In this document: piece by piece, positions 34,664 to 43,835 of the stretch
How the letters are laid out: every line of letters begins with the position of its first letter
How positions within the stretch are numbered: position 1 is the stretch's first letter
Assembly: GCA_003640385.1 (NCBI GenBank)
Contig: RCAB01000505.1
Coordinates: 1-43,835, forward strand
Length of the DNA stretch: 43,835 nucleotides
Direction: 5' to 3'
From: Setaria digitata
Taxonomy: Eukaryota > Nematoda > Chromadorea > Rhabditida > Setariidae
The notes under the pieces: model-generated
Told to the model about the DNA's origin: nothing
The model's input: the letters and a program-made list of their open reading frames with translations, nothing else
Databases searched by the model: none
Program-made: the position numbers and the translations under genes

Positions 34664-37600
34664 CATATATTTATTTATAAATGTATATGAGTGTGTACGG
34701 AGATGTGTGTGTGTGTCTGTACGAGTGTGCACATTGGACATATATACATATATTTATTTTAGTATGACTAAGCAAATTTTTATTTCATTATTTTTTTTTT
34801 TTAAGGCGAAAAAAAGAAAAGAAAAAAAAAAAGGAAAAATTGACATAGACATATATATTAAATATATGTGCACAAGTTGTAATTCTAAATTAAATTTTAA
34901 AATTATTTAATTAAAGATTAAAATTTGGAAATGTGAAGAAAGAATTTTTTTTCATTATCCGATGTAATAATTGTTTCAAAATTCTTTATTTATGAATAAT
35001 TAAAAATTAAATGATTGAAGGGATTTTAAAGGATTTAACTGATTTAACAGTAAATGAATTTTTCTAAACAAAAATAAGTAAAAAAAAAAAAAAAAAACGA
35101 TTTTGGCAGAAATATGAAAAAAAAAAGCTCTTCTAATTCATAGTGATTATCAATATGATTATCAGTTAGGCATGTATTTTTGATCAATAAATAAATGATT
35201 TAAAAAAAAAAATTATAAATAAAAGGATAAGTAAGCGATAATCAATATTATATTGATCAAATTATACATGGTTAGAAAAGAATTTAAAATACTGAAAAAT
35301 TTGAATAAAAGCAAAGAAATTCGAATTTTTTAATTATTCAATAGAAAACGAAAAAAAAAGTTTAAATATTATCTTAACTTTGTTAAAAAAATTACACTTA
35401 TTTGTACGCAGTCACGTAACGCAAACGAGTTCTATTACGTATGAAGACACGGGTCTGCTATATACGCAGGCCAAGCATGGTATACAGATCTATTACGTAC
35501 GCAAATACGAATCTATCACGTACAGAGAGAGGAATTTATGGACAGATGAACAGTAAAAGAGTATGAAATAAAAAAAAAAAAAAAATGGAAAGGTTAAAAA
35601 TTAAAGTTTTTTAAAATTTTTGCGCTTGAATACTTTACATCTGGAAAAAATGTTTCCACTAATTTTGTTAATTAATTAATTAATTTTCTCTAGAAGATTT
35701 ACCTGAGATCATCAAGTTCATAGAACAGCTGACCCTTTGAAGATTCTTGAATGTAAATTTTCACGTACGGTAAGCTCAAATACTGTGACGTAAGCTGTGG
35801 GAATGAGCGTAAAAATAATGCTCGTACCGTATCAATGCTATTCACGGATGGTGGTAGTAGAGCACGTTTAACTTCATCGTTTAATTCAAGATAAACCACA
35901 CCTAGATATTAATTAATTAATTCAAATTTTGGAGTTAATTATTTGAATTTTGATCATAAGAAAAATGACGATATCTTTAACAGCTTCCTGTGCATTTCTG
36001 CTAAACAATGTACAACGTATTGTACTTAATACGATCACGTTGAGCTTCTCTAATCACGTACTTCTCTTTCACAATCATACATAAACTTTTGAACTGTTAT
36101 TATTGTTATTATTATTATTATTATTATCATTATTGATTATTATTAATTCGTAAATGNGATTATTATTATCATTATTATTATTATCATTATTGATTATTAT
36201 TAATTCGTAAATGCAGCAATGTAATTTATGTCTAAAATAAAAAAATGCCAATGTCAACTAAAATTGATCTTTTATTTCTTTCTCTTTTGTAAATAAAATA
36301 TAAAAATTAAAATTTGAGAAATTCAAACACCAGAAGCAGTAATCAACTTGAAGAAGTGGTAAATTTGAAATGATTTAGGGATATTAAAATTAAACAAATA
36401 AATTATTTATTATATGTGACTAGTATTTTTCTTTTTTTCTTTTTTTTTTTTTTTGCAATTTTTCAGCAAACATAAATTCTGATATGCTTCAAAAGAGAAC
36501 ACAATTCCTTTGCACGATGAATTCATTCATTCTCGACTTCTCGAATAGCTCAACTGCTTTTTGCTTTAGTTCTCGAACGATTTAAACTGCTGATAACTAT
36601 TTTGTTTCATTTTATTCTTTTTTTTTTTTTTCTTTTTAAACCAAAATGGTAAATTGTTGGAGTTTCCGTATAGTTTCCTCATTTTGCTACGAGAGAGAGA
36701 GGGAGAGAGAGAGAGAGAAAGAGTGGAAGAAGGAGTAGCAAGTAGCAGAAGATAAGAAAAAAGACATATGTATTATATGTGATGGAAGTGATTTATAACT
36801 TTAAAATTAGAAAAATTAAATAGCAAAAGTAAACAGAAGCGAAAGGAAGGAAAAAAAAAGAAAAACGAACAGAAGATGATAAATGATCGAACGTTAATGA
36901 ATGTAATTAGTAAATAAAAGCAAAAATAAAAACTACATTGATCAAAAAAGCAAATTAATTGATCAAGGAAAAAAAAAAGAAAGAAAGGGAAAAGATTTCG
37001 TAAAAAAAAAAAAAAAGTGAAACAAGTAAAAATAATAGCAAATGATATATTTTATAACTTTCATTAATATTTTATTTTCATTTCAATTTTTTTTTTTATT
37101 TCCGCTCTCAGCTACTTGATATTTGCAATTTAATTAGAATATATTTGATGGTACTATGCAATAAATAGAACTCTAAAATTTTTACTTTGCCAAATTATTT
37201 GTTGATATTTATGCAAGCAAACTTATTTGTAAAATATCTATCGCTAATTGCAAGAGCAATATGCATAACCTTAATTTGTAAAATATTTTTTACTATCTGA
37301 ATGAGCAGCAAAAATAACTTTTTTTATTTGTAAAATATTTTTAACAAACATATTTTTATTTGTAAAATACCTATTACTAATTTGTATGAGCAATAAGCGT
37401 GTCTTTTTCTTATAAAATGTCTTATTTGCATAACAATTTAGTTTTAACATGTTTACAATTCGCATATTTCCCATTTTTTTTTCTCTTTTTTTTTTTTTTT
37501 CTTCTTTTCAACATTTTTGCAAATGGCACTTTAGTTTATGTTATTTTAAAGCAAATTATTTACCCAATGAGCTATGGGATCGGTTTACATTTGAATGGCT

Positions 37601-37678
37601 ACCATTCAAATGAATTTCATTATCATTTTTAGCTCCATTCAGTTCCTTATTCAACCACTCTTGTTGTTGTTGTTGTTT

Positions 37679-37710
<32 letters not shown>

Positions 37711-40700
37711 GCTGTTGTTGTTGTTGTTGCTGCTGCTGCTGCTGCTGCTGTGTTGATGATGATGAAGTGGATGATGATAATCCCGAAAATTGATTATCAT
37801 TTTTTTGAGCTTCGTCTTTTACTTCGTCTGCTTCACTGCTTGCTAATGGTGCCTAAAATTAATGATTTAATTAATTAGTCAATCTTTTTTTCTTCCGCAG
37901 GTAAATTAAAAGAAATTTTTTTGAATTTATAAATTTTTCACTAAAAATATATTTCAAAAAAAAGTCACTTGCGAAAAGTTTCATTTTCTCAACAAACTAA
38001 ATTACTAGCAATGAAAATGATCATATCATTTAAAAAAAAAAAAAAAAAAAGTCTTCAAATATAAAAATTCATTTTTTTTTAATCAATTTCTTTTTTTTTT
38101 TTTGAAATTTTGATAATCTAATAATAGCAGTTCAGTAAAAACCCTTTTATCGTCAATATTTTTCCATTCGGTTTTATTCACTGGCCCTTCTCCATTGGCC
38201 ACCAATCCTAAAAGTAATTCTCAAAATTTTAAATTTTTAAAATTATATGACTGCAAAAAAAAAAAAGAGAAAAAAAGTAAAAAAAAAGATGAGAATTCAA
38301 CTTTTCATAATTATATATATATAAAATATATATTATTTATATATATTATCTAGTCTTTTTTTTTAGGCTGTCAAAAGAAATGAAAATTTTTCAAAAAGAA
38401 AAATTTTCAAATATAGGAATTCTTTCTTTATGCATATATATTTTTTTCTTTTACGAAAGTTTAATATTTTCAAATTGATTATATAGATGTGACATAAGAC
38501 TAATTATGAGTTTAATTTTCAATTACAAAAAAAAAAAAAAGAAAAGAAAAGAAAGAAAGAAAGAAATCAGATGATATTCTTCAGTAGCATTAATAGTTTT
38601 TGTAACTTCAGAACTGTATATTGTTTTAATTTAAATTTGCATTCTTTAGCTGTTTTCAAATTGGTGTTTGAAATTTTTTCCCCAAAATAAATTATTCAAA
38701 TCTTATTGTTAGAGCAATCTAAATTTGCATTCTTTTAATTTTTTTTTATTTTTAATTTTGAAATTTTTAACGCTTTCTTCTTTTTTTTTTTTTTTTTTTC
38801 AAATAAATCATTTAGCTCTTATTGTAACAGTAATCGATTACATTGCATTGTTTTGCTGCACATATTGTTGGACATAGAAATTTTTCTTTTGTAATATTAC
38901 ACGGCTTAAATGAATAATTAATTTTGAGAAGTGATAAATTGAACACGAAACGAATAAATTGCTCAGTGAAAAAATTAAATACGAAAAAATTGCAAAGAAA
39001 AGTGATAAAAAAGAAAGGTTAAAAAGATGAAATTTTTTTTCAACAATTTTTCGATTTTTTTTTTTTTGTTCAAAAAGTAACAAAGTTTAAAGATCAATGT
39101 GTATCATATAAATACGAAATTAGATGAAGTGAAAATTTAGCCGATGAAATTATTAACTCTTAAAAAGAAAATTTAATATTTAGGTTATTCGAAATTTAGC
39201 GATCGAATAATCTCAATAATCCGAAGTATTGCAACAGCGATGTGTGAAGCTTGAGGAAATAAGTTAGCAACGAATGAAACGTCTCATTTTTCCATACAAT
39301 TTAAATGTGTGTATGTGTTATCGTTTCTAAAAAAGAAAAAGAAAAAATGAATAAAAAATCAGAAATTAAATTTGAAGTGAAATCTAAAATTCTATAAAAG
39401 ATATGGAAATAAATACGGGTAATTTTTTTTTTTTTTGTTGTTAAATAAATTAATCAGTGGATTAAAAATGAGCATATTTTGTTTTTTAAATTCATTATAT
39501 TATATTTTCTATGGTAAAAAAATTAAACAATTAGATGATTAAAAAATTTGAAGAATTTGATTTGCTAATGAATTAATGGATTTAATTAATTGAATTGCCA
39601 TTATCCAATTTCATTCATCTTTTCATTCGTCATATTTTTCAGCTTTTAATGAATAATTTTTAATTTAATAATTTAAATTTAGTTCCCTCAAAAATTCACA
39701 AAAAAAAAAAGGAAAAATTCCAAAGACGAAAAGGGAAAAAGAATAAATTTGAGCCATTATGAATGAGTTATTTAAAATTTTAATTTTATTGCCGCTTTAT
39801 GGTACTGCAAACTTCTTTTTTTTTTTTGTTCTATTTATTATCATTTTGTGTTCAATAATTTCGAAAGTTTTGTAAAAGTTATTTCACAATTTTCCAAACT
39901 TTGATTTTCTTTTTCACAAAAATAGCAATTCTCTCCTTCTAAAAAAAAAAAAAAAAAAAACATGAATTAAATAGATTTCAAAATTTTAATGAAATTTTCC
40001 ATTTTAATGATATCCGTATAATTCCAATTGTCGCGTAAACTCATGCAATCACAGCTAGGATAATGGAATTGAAAACGAAAAAAAAAAAATAATTCAATTA
40101 CGAAAAAAAAGGATGAAAATTTCTGATATTATTTTTTGCATGCATAACAAATGAATGATATTTTCATGAAATATTTTTGGATATAAAGAGAAAAAAAAGA
40201 AATTAAAAAAAAATATGTTCGCAGTAGGGACGGATGAACTGAAAAAAAAGAAATGGAAATTGGAAATTGAAATTTAAAATAAATTTACAATTGATTCACG
40301 CTGTTCACTCATATATTATATTCATACATGCATTAAAGAAAGCATCGATGCACAACTATTTGTTATGCTCAGCAATTATATTAAGTGTGAATAAAATATT
40401 TCAGCACTGCATGTAATTGAATAATTAAAAACTAAAATATTGAAAAAAAGTTAAGTTTTATTTTGGAGCTGAAAAAACAGGAAAAAAAAATACGTAAGAA
40501 ATTTTGAATATTGAAAGAGAAAGGAAATTACCATTTGTGTGAAGTATATGTATAATTTTGAATGGACAAAAAGGAAAAATTTTGTTAAATGATTATAAAT
40601 TGTATGACTTCTAATAAACAAGCAAACAAAACAAACAAAAAAGTAAACAAAATATTGTCATATATTGTACATGACTCTTAATAAGCAAGCATAGAAAACA

Positions 40701-42113
40701 AAATAGAGTGAAAAAGAAGGAAAAAAAAAAGAAATGAAAAAATTCATTAAAAAAAAAAAAAAAATGAAACACTAAAATAAGAAATAAACAATGTTAATTT
40801 AGTGAAGAAATCACTACTTAATTCTAGTATATAATTTAATTATTAGAATTTTTTGTTAATGTTTTTTTTTTCACAAATTGAGCATTTTTTTATGAGCAAA
40901 TAATCAATGATAATTCATAAAGTAATTTTTCCTATGTGTTTTTTTTTTTCTTTTTTAATTTCGAATTATTTGTTTAGTTACTTTTTTTTTTTTTTTAAAT
41001 AAACAATGTCAAATACTTAAGTAATTTCATTTGCTGCTCAATGCCTATCAATCAATTTTATTGATTTAATTGTATAAAAGAAAAATTGCAATTGACAATT
41101 CTACGAATATTTATCAATTCTTTTTTTTTTTTTTTTTCAAGCGGACAAAAAAAAAATAAGAAAAAAAAGAGGAAAAAAAAAGTTTTAATATTTAAAATTT
41201 ATTTAGTAACATAATTAATTTCATATGAAAATAAGTGAAAGTATCAAAATTTTATAACTAAATAAAGAAGCAGATTGTAGCAAAAAAGTAGAAACGAAAA
41301 AAGCTTTCAATAGTTCGTTTAATTTAATGATGAAAAAATTAATTATGTTATGAATGAGTGAAAATAAATTTTTCGGATAAAAGTTGAATGAGAAATTACA
41401 ATGTAAGTCTTTCATATTTATACGTCATTAATTATGAAATTAGTTCGGCTACTTGAGCGACATCAATTCAACTAATGATTATAATTGTACATGAAAAAAG
41501 GATTATGCATTGTAAATTTTACTTTTATTCATTTATTTATTTTTTCCATCTCTTTGTTAGTCAGGTATTAAATGGAACATTTCACAATGAATGGTAATAA
41601 TTTCGTTTAATCCGGATAAGCTTTATCGGATGATGATGATGATAATGACAATTAATTATTGTAATAGCAAATAAAATTAAACCAACTTTATTGAATGATA
41701 ATAATAATAACTAATTATTGTAATATAAATGAAATGAAAAAAAAAATGGAATATTTTTAGTTATATAAATTATTGTAATATGAAGTAACAGACATATAAA
41801 TTATTATTATTATTATCAATTGAATTATCATTTCATGAATACAAAAAAAAAAAAAAAAAAGCGACGAAAAAAAATGAGAAATAATTGAATATATTTAAAA
41901 AAAAAAAAGAAATGAAATTTAAAAAAAAAAATTACCGTTATCATGAAAATGTACCACACGCTTGTTCAAACGTTTAACTAAGGGTGAAGTTGAGGGTGTA
42001 GATGAAAATGAATGAAAAAATGGTGCTATCGATGAAGAAGATGTGGAACGCTCTGAATCTGACGTTTTACGTGCTCGAAAACGTGGCTTCCACGATGAAA
42101 ATAATCCAGGCAT
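24610..42113 (-). CDS. SRCIN1 (p140Cap)/sickle tail (SKT) family scaffold protein
   Basis: Vertebrate p140Cap and SKT are cytoskeletal, junction and synapse scaffolds sharing an AIP3/Bud6-like region and coiled coils. Exons (minus): 41936-42113, 38143-38207, 37564-37852, 35703-35901, 33185-33406, 32304-32411, 30896-31038, 30185-30417, 29374-29540, 28563-28693, 27169-27630, 26235-26504, 24610-24731; frame holds throughout, giving 862 aa. In order: a Ser-rich basic N-terminus; poly-Gln (116-145); the conserved domain about 179-256, with IDTVRALFLRSFPQLT, VKIYIQESSKG and FYELDDLRDIKDQAVLK as in SRCIN1/SKT; a Ser/Arg linker; MERQLAGLSSLVHSAL (about 358-373), also conserved; Gln/Glu coiled-coil regions (about 455-640); an Asn-rich and Pro-rich linker (about 660-735); and a C-terminal Gln-rich helix. 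Acceptors of exons 7 and 8 are non-consensus. The ATG at 42113 is one base after an acceptor, so upstream exons or other first exons are possible. Confidence 0.85.
25334..25515. repeat. Degenerate tandem repeat in the last intron of the SRCIN1/SKT-like gene
   Basis: About five copies of a unit based on TTTACTAGTCCAATATCAT begin near 25334, 25386, 25418, 25449 and 25489. Spacing is 31-52 bp, and the longest gap contains a T-run. Confidence 0.75.
26931..27062. repeat. 33-bp degenerate tandem repeat
   Basis: Four units with the core AAAGGTCACATCTCT begin near 26931, 26963, 26996 and 29-30 bases further on near 27029, a period of 32-33 bp, with a partial fifth at about 27052. It lies in the SRCIN1/SKT-like intron between exons 11 and 12. 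Confidence 0.7.
28757..28774. repeat. (CT)n microsatellite
   Basis: A short CT dinucleotide run after a T-run, in the intron between exons 9 and 10 of the SRCIN1/SKT-like gene. Confidence 0.9.
29600..29645. repeat. Perfect 21-bp inverted repeat, 4-nt loop
   Basis: The left arm, 29600-29620, begins CATTTCTAATG; the loop is TTTG (29621-29624); the right arm, 29625-29645, ends CATTAGAAATG. All 21 positions pair. It sits about 60 bases upstream, in the sense direction, of the acceptor of exon 9 (exon start 29540) of the SRCIN1/SKT-like gene. Confidence 0.95.
29690..30180. repeat. Degenerate ATCA-rich repeat array in an intron
   Basis: Diverged copies of a unit of roughly 55-60 bp combine (T)ATCAGTATC, AATGCATT and AAATGATCATT. 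The clearest copies are between 29990 and 30180. The last copy runs to within a few bases of the donor after exon 8 (exon end 30185). Confidence 0.55.
33790..34415. repeat. Degenerate repeat family, roughly 100-120 bp unit
   Basis: At least four diverged copies share ordered blocks: TAATAATTCCTGCACATTT, CCAGTTTCTAAATG, GTATACA, GGAAGTACTAATTAA, then a T-rich tract and CTAAACAATCATT. ACTAATTAA-type blocks occur at 33792, 33904, 34001 and 34359; ATAATTC-type blocks near 33847, 33931, 34054 and 34298. All lie in the intron between exons 4 and 5 of the SRCIN1/SKT-like gene. Confidence 0.7.
34599..34662. repeat. (GT)25 microsatellite followed by (AT)n
   Basis: Fifty bases of perfect GT repeat (34599-34648) pass directly into AT repeats. 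The open frame across it is an artefact of the dinucleotide run. Confidence 0.95.
35405..35523. repeat. CpG-rich degenerate repeat island
   Basis: Within AT-rich intron DNA this stretch is rich in CG dinucleotides. It has three copies of a CGA-x-TCTATTACGTA-like unit, near 35426, 35486 and 35507, interleaved with ACGCAAAC/ACGCAAATACG segments. Confidence 0.65.
36107..36213. repeat. ATT-rich tandem duplication containing the only N
   Basis: Two near-identical units, each ending GATTATTATTAATTCGTAAATG, end at 36156 and 36213, 57 bp apart. The single ambiguous base (N, 36157) sits exactly at the junction. Confidence 0.85.
36691..36718. repeat. (GA)n microsatellite
   Basis: GA dinucleotide run with one GGG interruption, in the intron between exons 3 and 4 of the SRCIN1/SKT-like gene. 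Confidence 0.9.
37226..37420. repeat. Degenerate tandem repeat, unit about 50 bp
   Basis: Four copies of ATTTGTAAAATA(T/C) begin near 37226, 37274, 37326 and 37358, with a fifth partial copy at about 37412. Some are followed by CTAATTTG and GAGCAATA blocks. The array is in the intron adjoining exon 3 of the SRCIN1/SKT-like gene. Confidence 0.65.
37661..37750 (-). repeat. CAG/CAA repeat encoding poly-Gln
   Basis: Thirty codons in exon 3 of the SRCIN1/SKT-like gene read Q24-K-Q5, with pure CAG at the 5' end passing into mostly CAA. CAA interruptions are common in stabilised poly-Gln tracts. Confidence 0.95.
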
Positions 42114-42114
42114 C

Positions 42115-42127
42115 CTACGAACAAGAA
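42115..42127 (-). other. Acceptor next to the first SRCIN1/SKT-like exon
   Basis: On the minus strand TTCTTGTTCGTAG ends one base before the ATG at 42113. It may be a trans-splice site, or the acceptor of an internal exon if the gene has more 5' exons beyond the window. Confidence 0.45.
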
Positions 42128-42158
42128 TTTTCATACACTTTAATAGATAGATGAAAGT

Positions 42159-42203
42159 GAGAGAGAGAGAGAGAGGGAGAGAGAGAGAGGGAGAGAGAGG
42201 GAA
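42159..42203. repeat. (GA)n tract with GGG interruptions
   Basis: GAGAGA runs broken by GGGAGA, immediately upstream of the first SRCIN1/SKT-like exon. Confidence 0.9.
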
Positions 42204-43143
42204 GAAATACATATTACATATTGTTATCATTGAAATATTTCATTAATATTATCTCATACAGTGTTACGGATGCTATCTATTATAGTTGCAATTAATTATC
42301 TGTTATAGTATTATTGCTTATCATTGCTGCTCACAAAAATAAGCTAAATTCTAAAGCATAGAAGATAAATTACAATAAACTCTAGGCAAATCCCAACAAT
42401 AAATTAATGATAGTTCAGGATAAGGTGAAGACAAAATCAAAGGAAAATGGATAAAAAAAAAAAAAAAAAGGCTTAAATTGGGGAGTGAAGGAGAGGAGGC
42501 ATTGATTGCTTCTGCCATAAAGCTTAATTTAATATTTACGCTGACAATGATAAAATGAGTGATAGATTTGAAACTTTATAGGATAATAAGAAAGGATAAA
42601 TGTATTGCTGTGAGTGATAAGACATGTGCCCAAGTTTAACCGTTATATCATAATTAGGATAAATATATTGTTATCAGTGATAAGAGGTGTGATAAAGTTG
42701 AAATTTTATGATATGAATAGAAGAAGTGTTTCAGAAAGTGCTAATTTGAAAATGTTGAATTGATTAAACAGTAGCAAATAAAATCAGACAAATTAAGAAT
42801 ACAGTAATTTTTTTTTTCTCCGTAGTAATTTTTTTTTTTTTTTTGTTCTTTAAATTAATGATAATAGGTGATAAGGAAATTTTATCACCAAAACAGGAAA
42901 TGGAAATGATAAAATGAGAAGAAAATAGTTGGATGGAAGAGAGGATTGAATGAGATGGGATGATCGAGTAGAGGAATAAGAGATGATCATTTGAAAGCTT
43001 TTAGCCTCTTTCAAAAGATCGAAAAGCTTCCGATAATTCGAAACTTCGACGCCTAACAGAGCAATATCACGTAGTGATCATCATCGACAGATGGACGACA
43101 AATGATCTGAAAAGCGATCGGTTCAGTACGGACAGATGGACGA

Positions 43144-43185
43144 ATCGACAGACAGACAGACAGACGGACTGACTGACTGACAGAC
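43144..43185. repeat. GACA/GACT tetranucleotide repeats
   Basis: Runs of GACA and then GACT make a short compound microsatellite upstream of the SRCIN1/SKT-like gene. Confidence 0.85.
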
Positions 43186-43354
43186 ATGAACACACACATA
43201 TGTATATAATACAAAAATGTTTTCCTCAGAAAAAAAAAAAAAATTTTTTTTTTTTGGAAGCTCTCTTCTTTCTTCCTCACTTTCTCTAATTTTGACAAAT
43301 TTCAACTATATATTCAAAGGGTATGCGTACTCTGTACGTGTATGCAAGCGTGTA

Positions 43355-43416
43355 TATACGTAAGCTAAGTTTACGTAAGCTATGTAATTGTTTACGTGAG
43401 CATAGGTATACGTAAG
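43355..43416. promoter_or_regulatory. Cluster of TTACGTAA-like bZIP-type sites
   Basis: TATACGTAAG (43355), TTTACGTAAG (43370), TTTACGTGAG (43391) and TATACGTAAG (43407) lie within about 60 bp. TTACGTAA is the palindromic site of PAR/NFIL3-type bZIP factors, which nematodes have. Function is inferred; the array may simply be a repeat. Confidence 0.35.
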
Positions 43417-43438
43417 TTTATATAGATGTGAAATATAT

Positions 43439-43490
43439 GTGTGTGTGTGTGTGTATGTGTGTGTGTGTGTATGTGTGTGTGTATGTGTGT

Positions 43491-43526
<36 letters not shown>
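43439..43526. repeat. (GT)n microsatellite with AT interruptions
   Basis: About 88 bases of GT repeat interrupted at intervals by AT. Confidence 0.95.
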
Positions 43527-43528
<2 letters not shown>

Positions 43529-43675
43529 ACAGTCCCAGCAATTGCAATCTTTTGTTAAACAACGTTTGTCGGTCTATTTTTGTTGTGAGAGGAAGCACTA
43601 AATGTAGGTTGGGATAGAATTTATGACTGACAAATGGAACAGTTGCTGATAGGCAAGTGTGAAATATGTGGAGAG

Positions 43676-43835
43676 GAAGGATAGGTTAGGATAGAATAGG
43701 ATAGGGTAGAGGGTGGGATACAATAAAATAGGATATGAGATGGAATGAGTTAGGATAGTATGGAATGGAATAGGATAGGATGGGATAGGATTGGAGGGAA
43801 AAGAATAGAATAGGATAGTATAGAGTAGAAGTAGG
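43676..43835. repeat. Degenerate GGATA/GAATA pentanucleotide repeat
   Basis: Repeated AGGATA, GGGATA, GAATA and GGATT units run to the right edge of the window, so the array probably continues. It is not the nematode telomere repeat TTAGGC. Confidence 0.85.

Larger units (their letters stand above)
42114..43835. promoter_or_regulatory. Upstream region of the SRCIN1/SKT-like gene
   Basis: No further coding exon was recognised. The interval holds a GA-rich tract (42159-42203), a higher-complexity block at about 42950-43140, GACA/GACT repeats, four ACGT(A/G)AG-type sites at 43355-43416, a long GT tract and a GGATA-type repeat at the right edge. Confidence 0.4.

Noticed and set aside
34506..34910. 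Open frame with a Val-Cys dipeptide repeat
   Set aside because: It is the translation of a pure GT microsatellite and AT repeats within an intron; no coding signal outside the repeat.
42114..42230. N-terminal extension of the first SRCIN1/SKT-like exon
   Set aside because: The upstream part is a translated GA tract (Leu-Ser repeats) and an acceptor lies one base before the preferred ATG, so the extension is unlikely to be coding.
43676..43835. Telomere-like repeat at the right edge
   Set aside because: The unit is GGATA-like, not the nematode TTAGGC, and is degenerate.
1..43835. CRISPR arrays, tRNA or rRNA genes, complete transposons
   Set aside because: No regularly spaced identical repeats with unique spacers, no tRNA box A/B pair that folds by eye, no rRNA sequence, and no transposase or reverse transcriptase motifs were seen. 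A covariance-model and repeat-library search would be decisive.

Overview
This is a nuclear segment of a nematode genome, most likely filarial or another spirurid. The evidence is very high A+T with frequent poly(A)/poly(T) runs, genes cut into short exons, TTTCAG/TTTTAG 3' splice sites, and an acceptor 0-16 nt before nearly every start codon, which is the mark of spliced-leader trans-splicing. One gene resembles RDE-4, a nematode-type RNAi factor. The genus is inferred, not proven. Nothing looks prokaryotic.

Six protein-coding genes could be assembled exon by exon, with reading frame conserved across every junction. (1) stt-3, + strand, 778-6633, 15 exons, 777 aa: catalytic subunit of oligosaccharyltransferase. 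(2) coq-10, + strand, 10856-12561, 4 exons, 206 aa: mitochondrial coenzyme Q-binding START-domain protein. (3) rde-4, - strand, 13899-17943, 9 exons, 437 aa: dsRNA-binding partner of Dicer. (4) An 88-aa predicted mitochondrial single-pass membrane protein, + strand, 19175-20510. (5) An 85-aa SMIM4/UQCC5-like membrane protein, + strand, 21801-22597. (6) A 13-exon, 862-aa homologue of vertebrate SRCIN1 (p140Cap)/sickle tail, - strand, 24610-42113, which fills the right half of the window.

Layout: stt-3 and coq-10 run left to right with 4.2 kb of apparently non-coding DNA between them. coq-10 and rde-4 converge. rde-4 and the 88-aa gene diverge from a shared 1.2 kb interval. The two small membrane-protein genes are in tandem and converge on the SRCIN1/SKT-like gene. 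Three of the six products are mitochondrial or probably so; otherwise no pathway links the neighbours, as is normal for a eukaryotic chromosome.

The most useful second-look items are: a GC-AG intron in stt-3; a divergent RDE-4 whose third dsRNA-binding domain lacks the RNA-binding lysines; an acceptor in the SRCIN1/SKT-like gene that looks like TTTCAG minus one base; a perfect 21-bp intronic hairpin; and several unrelated families of degenerate short repeats, each private to one intron of the SRCIN1/SKT-like gene. I found no CRISPR array, rRNA, tRNA or complete transposon, and no multi-gene novel system.
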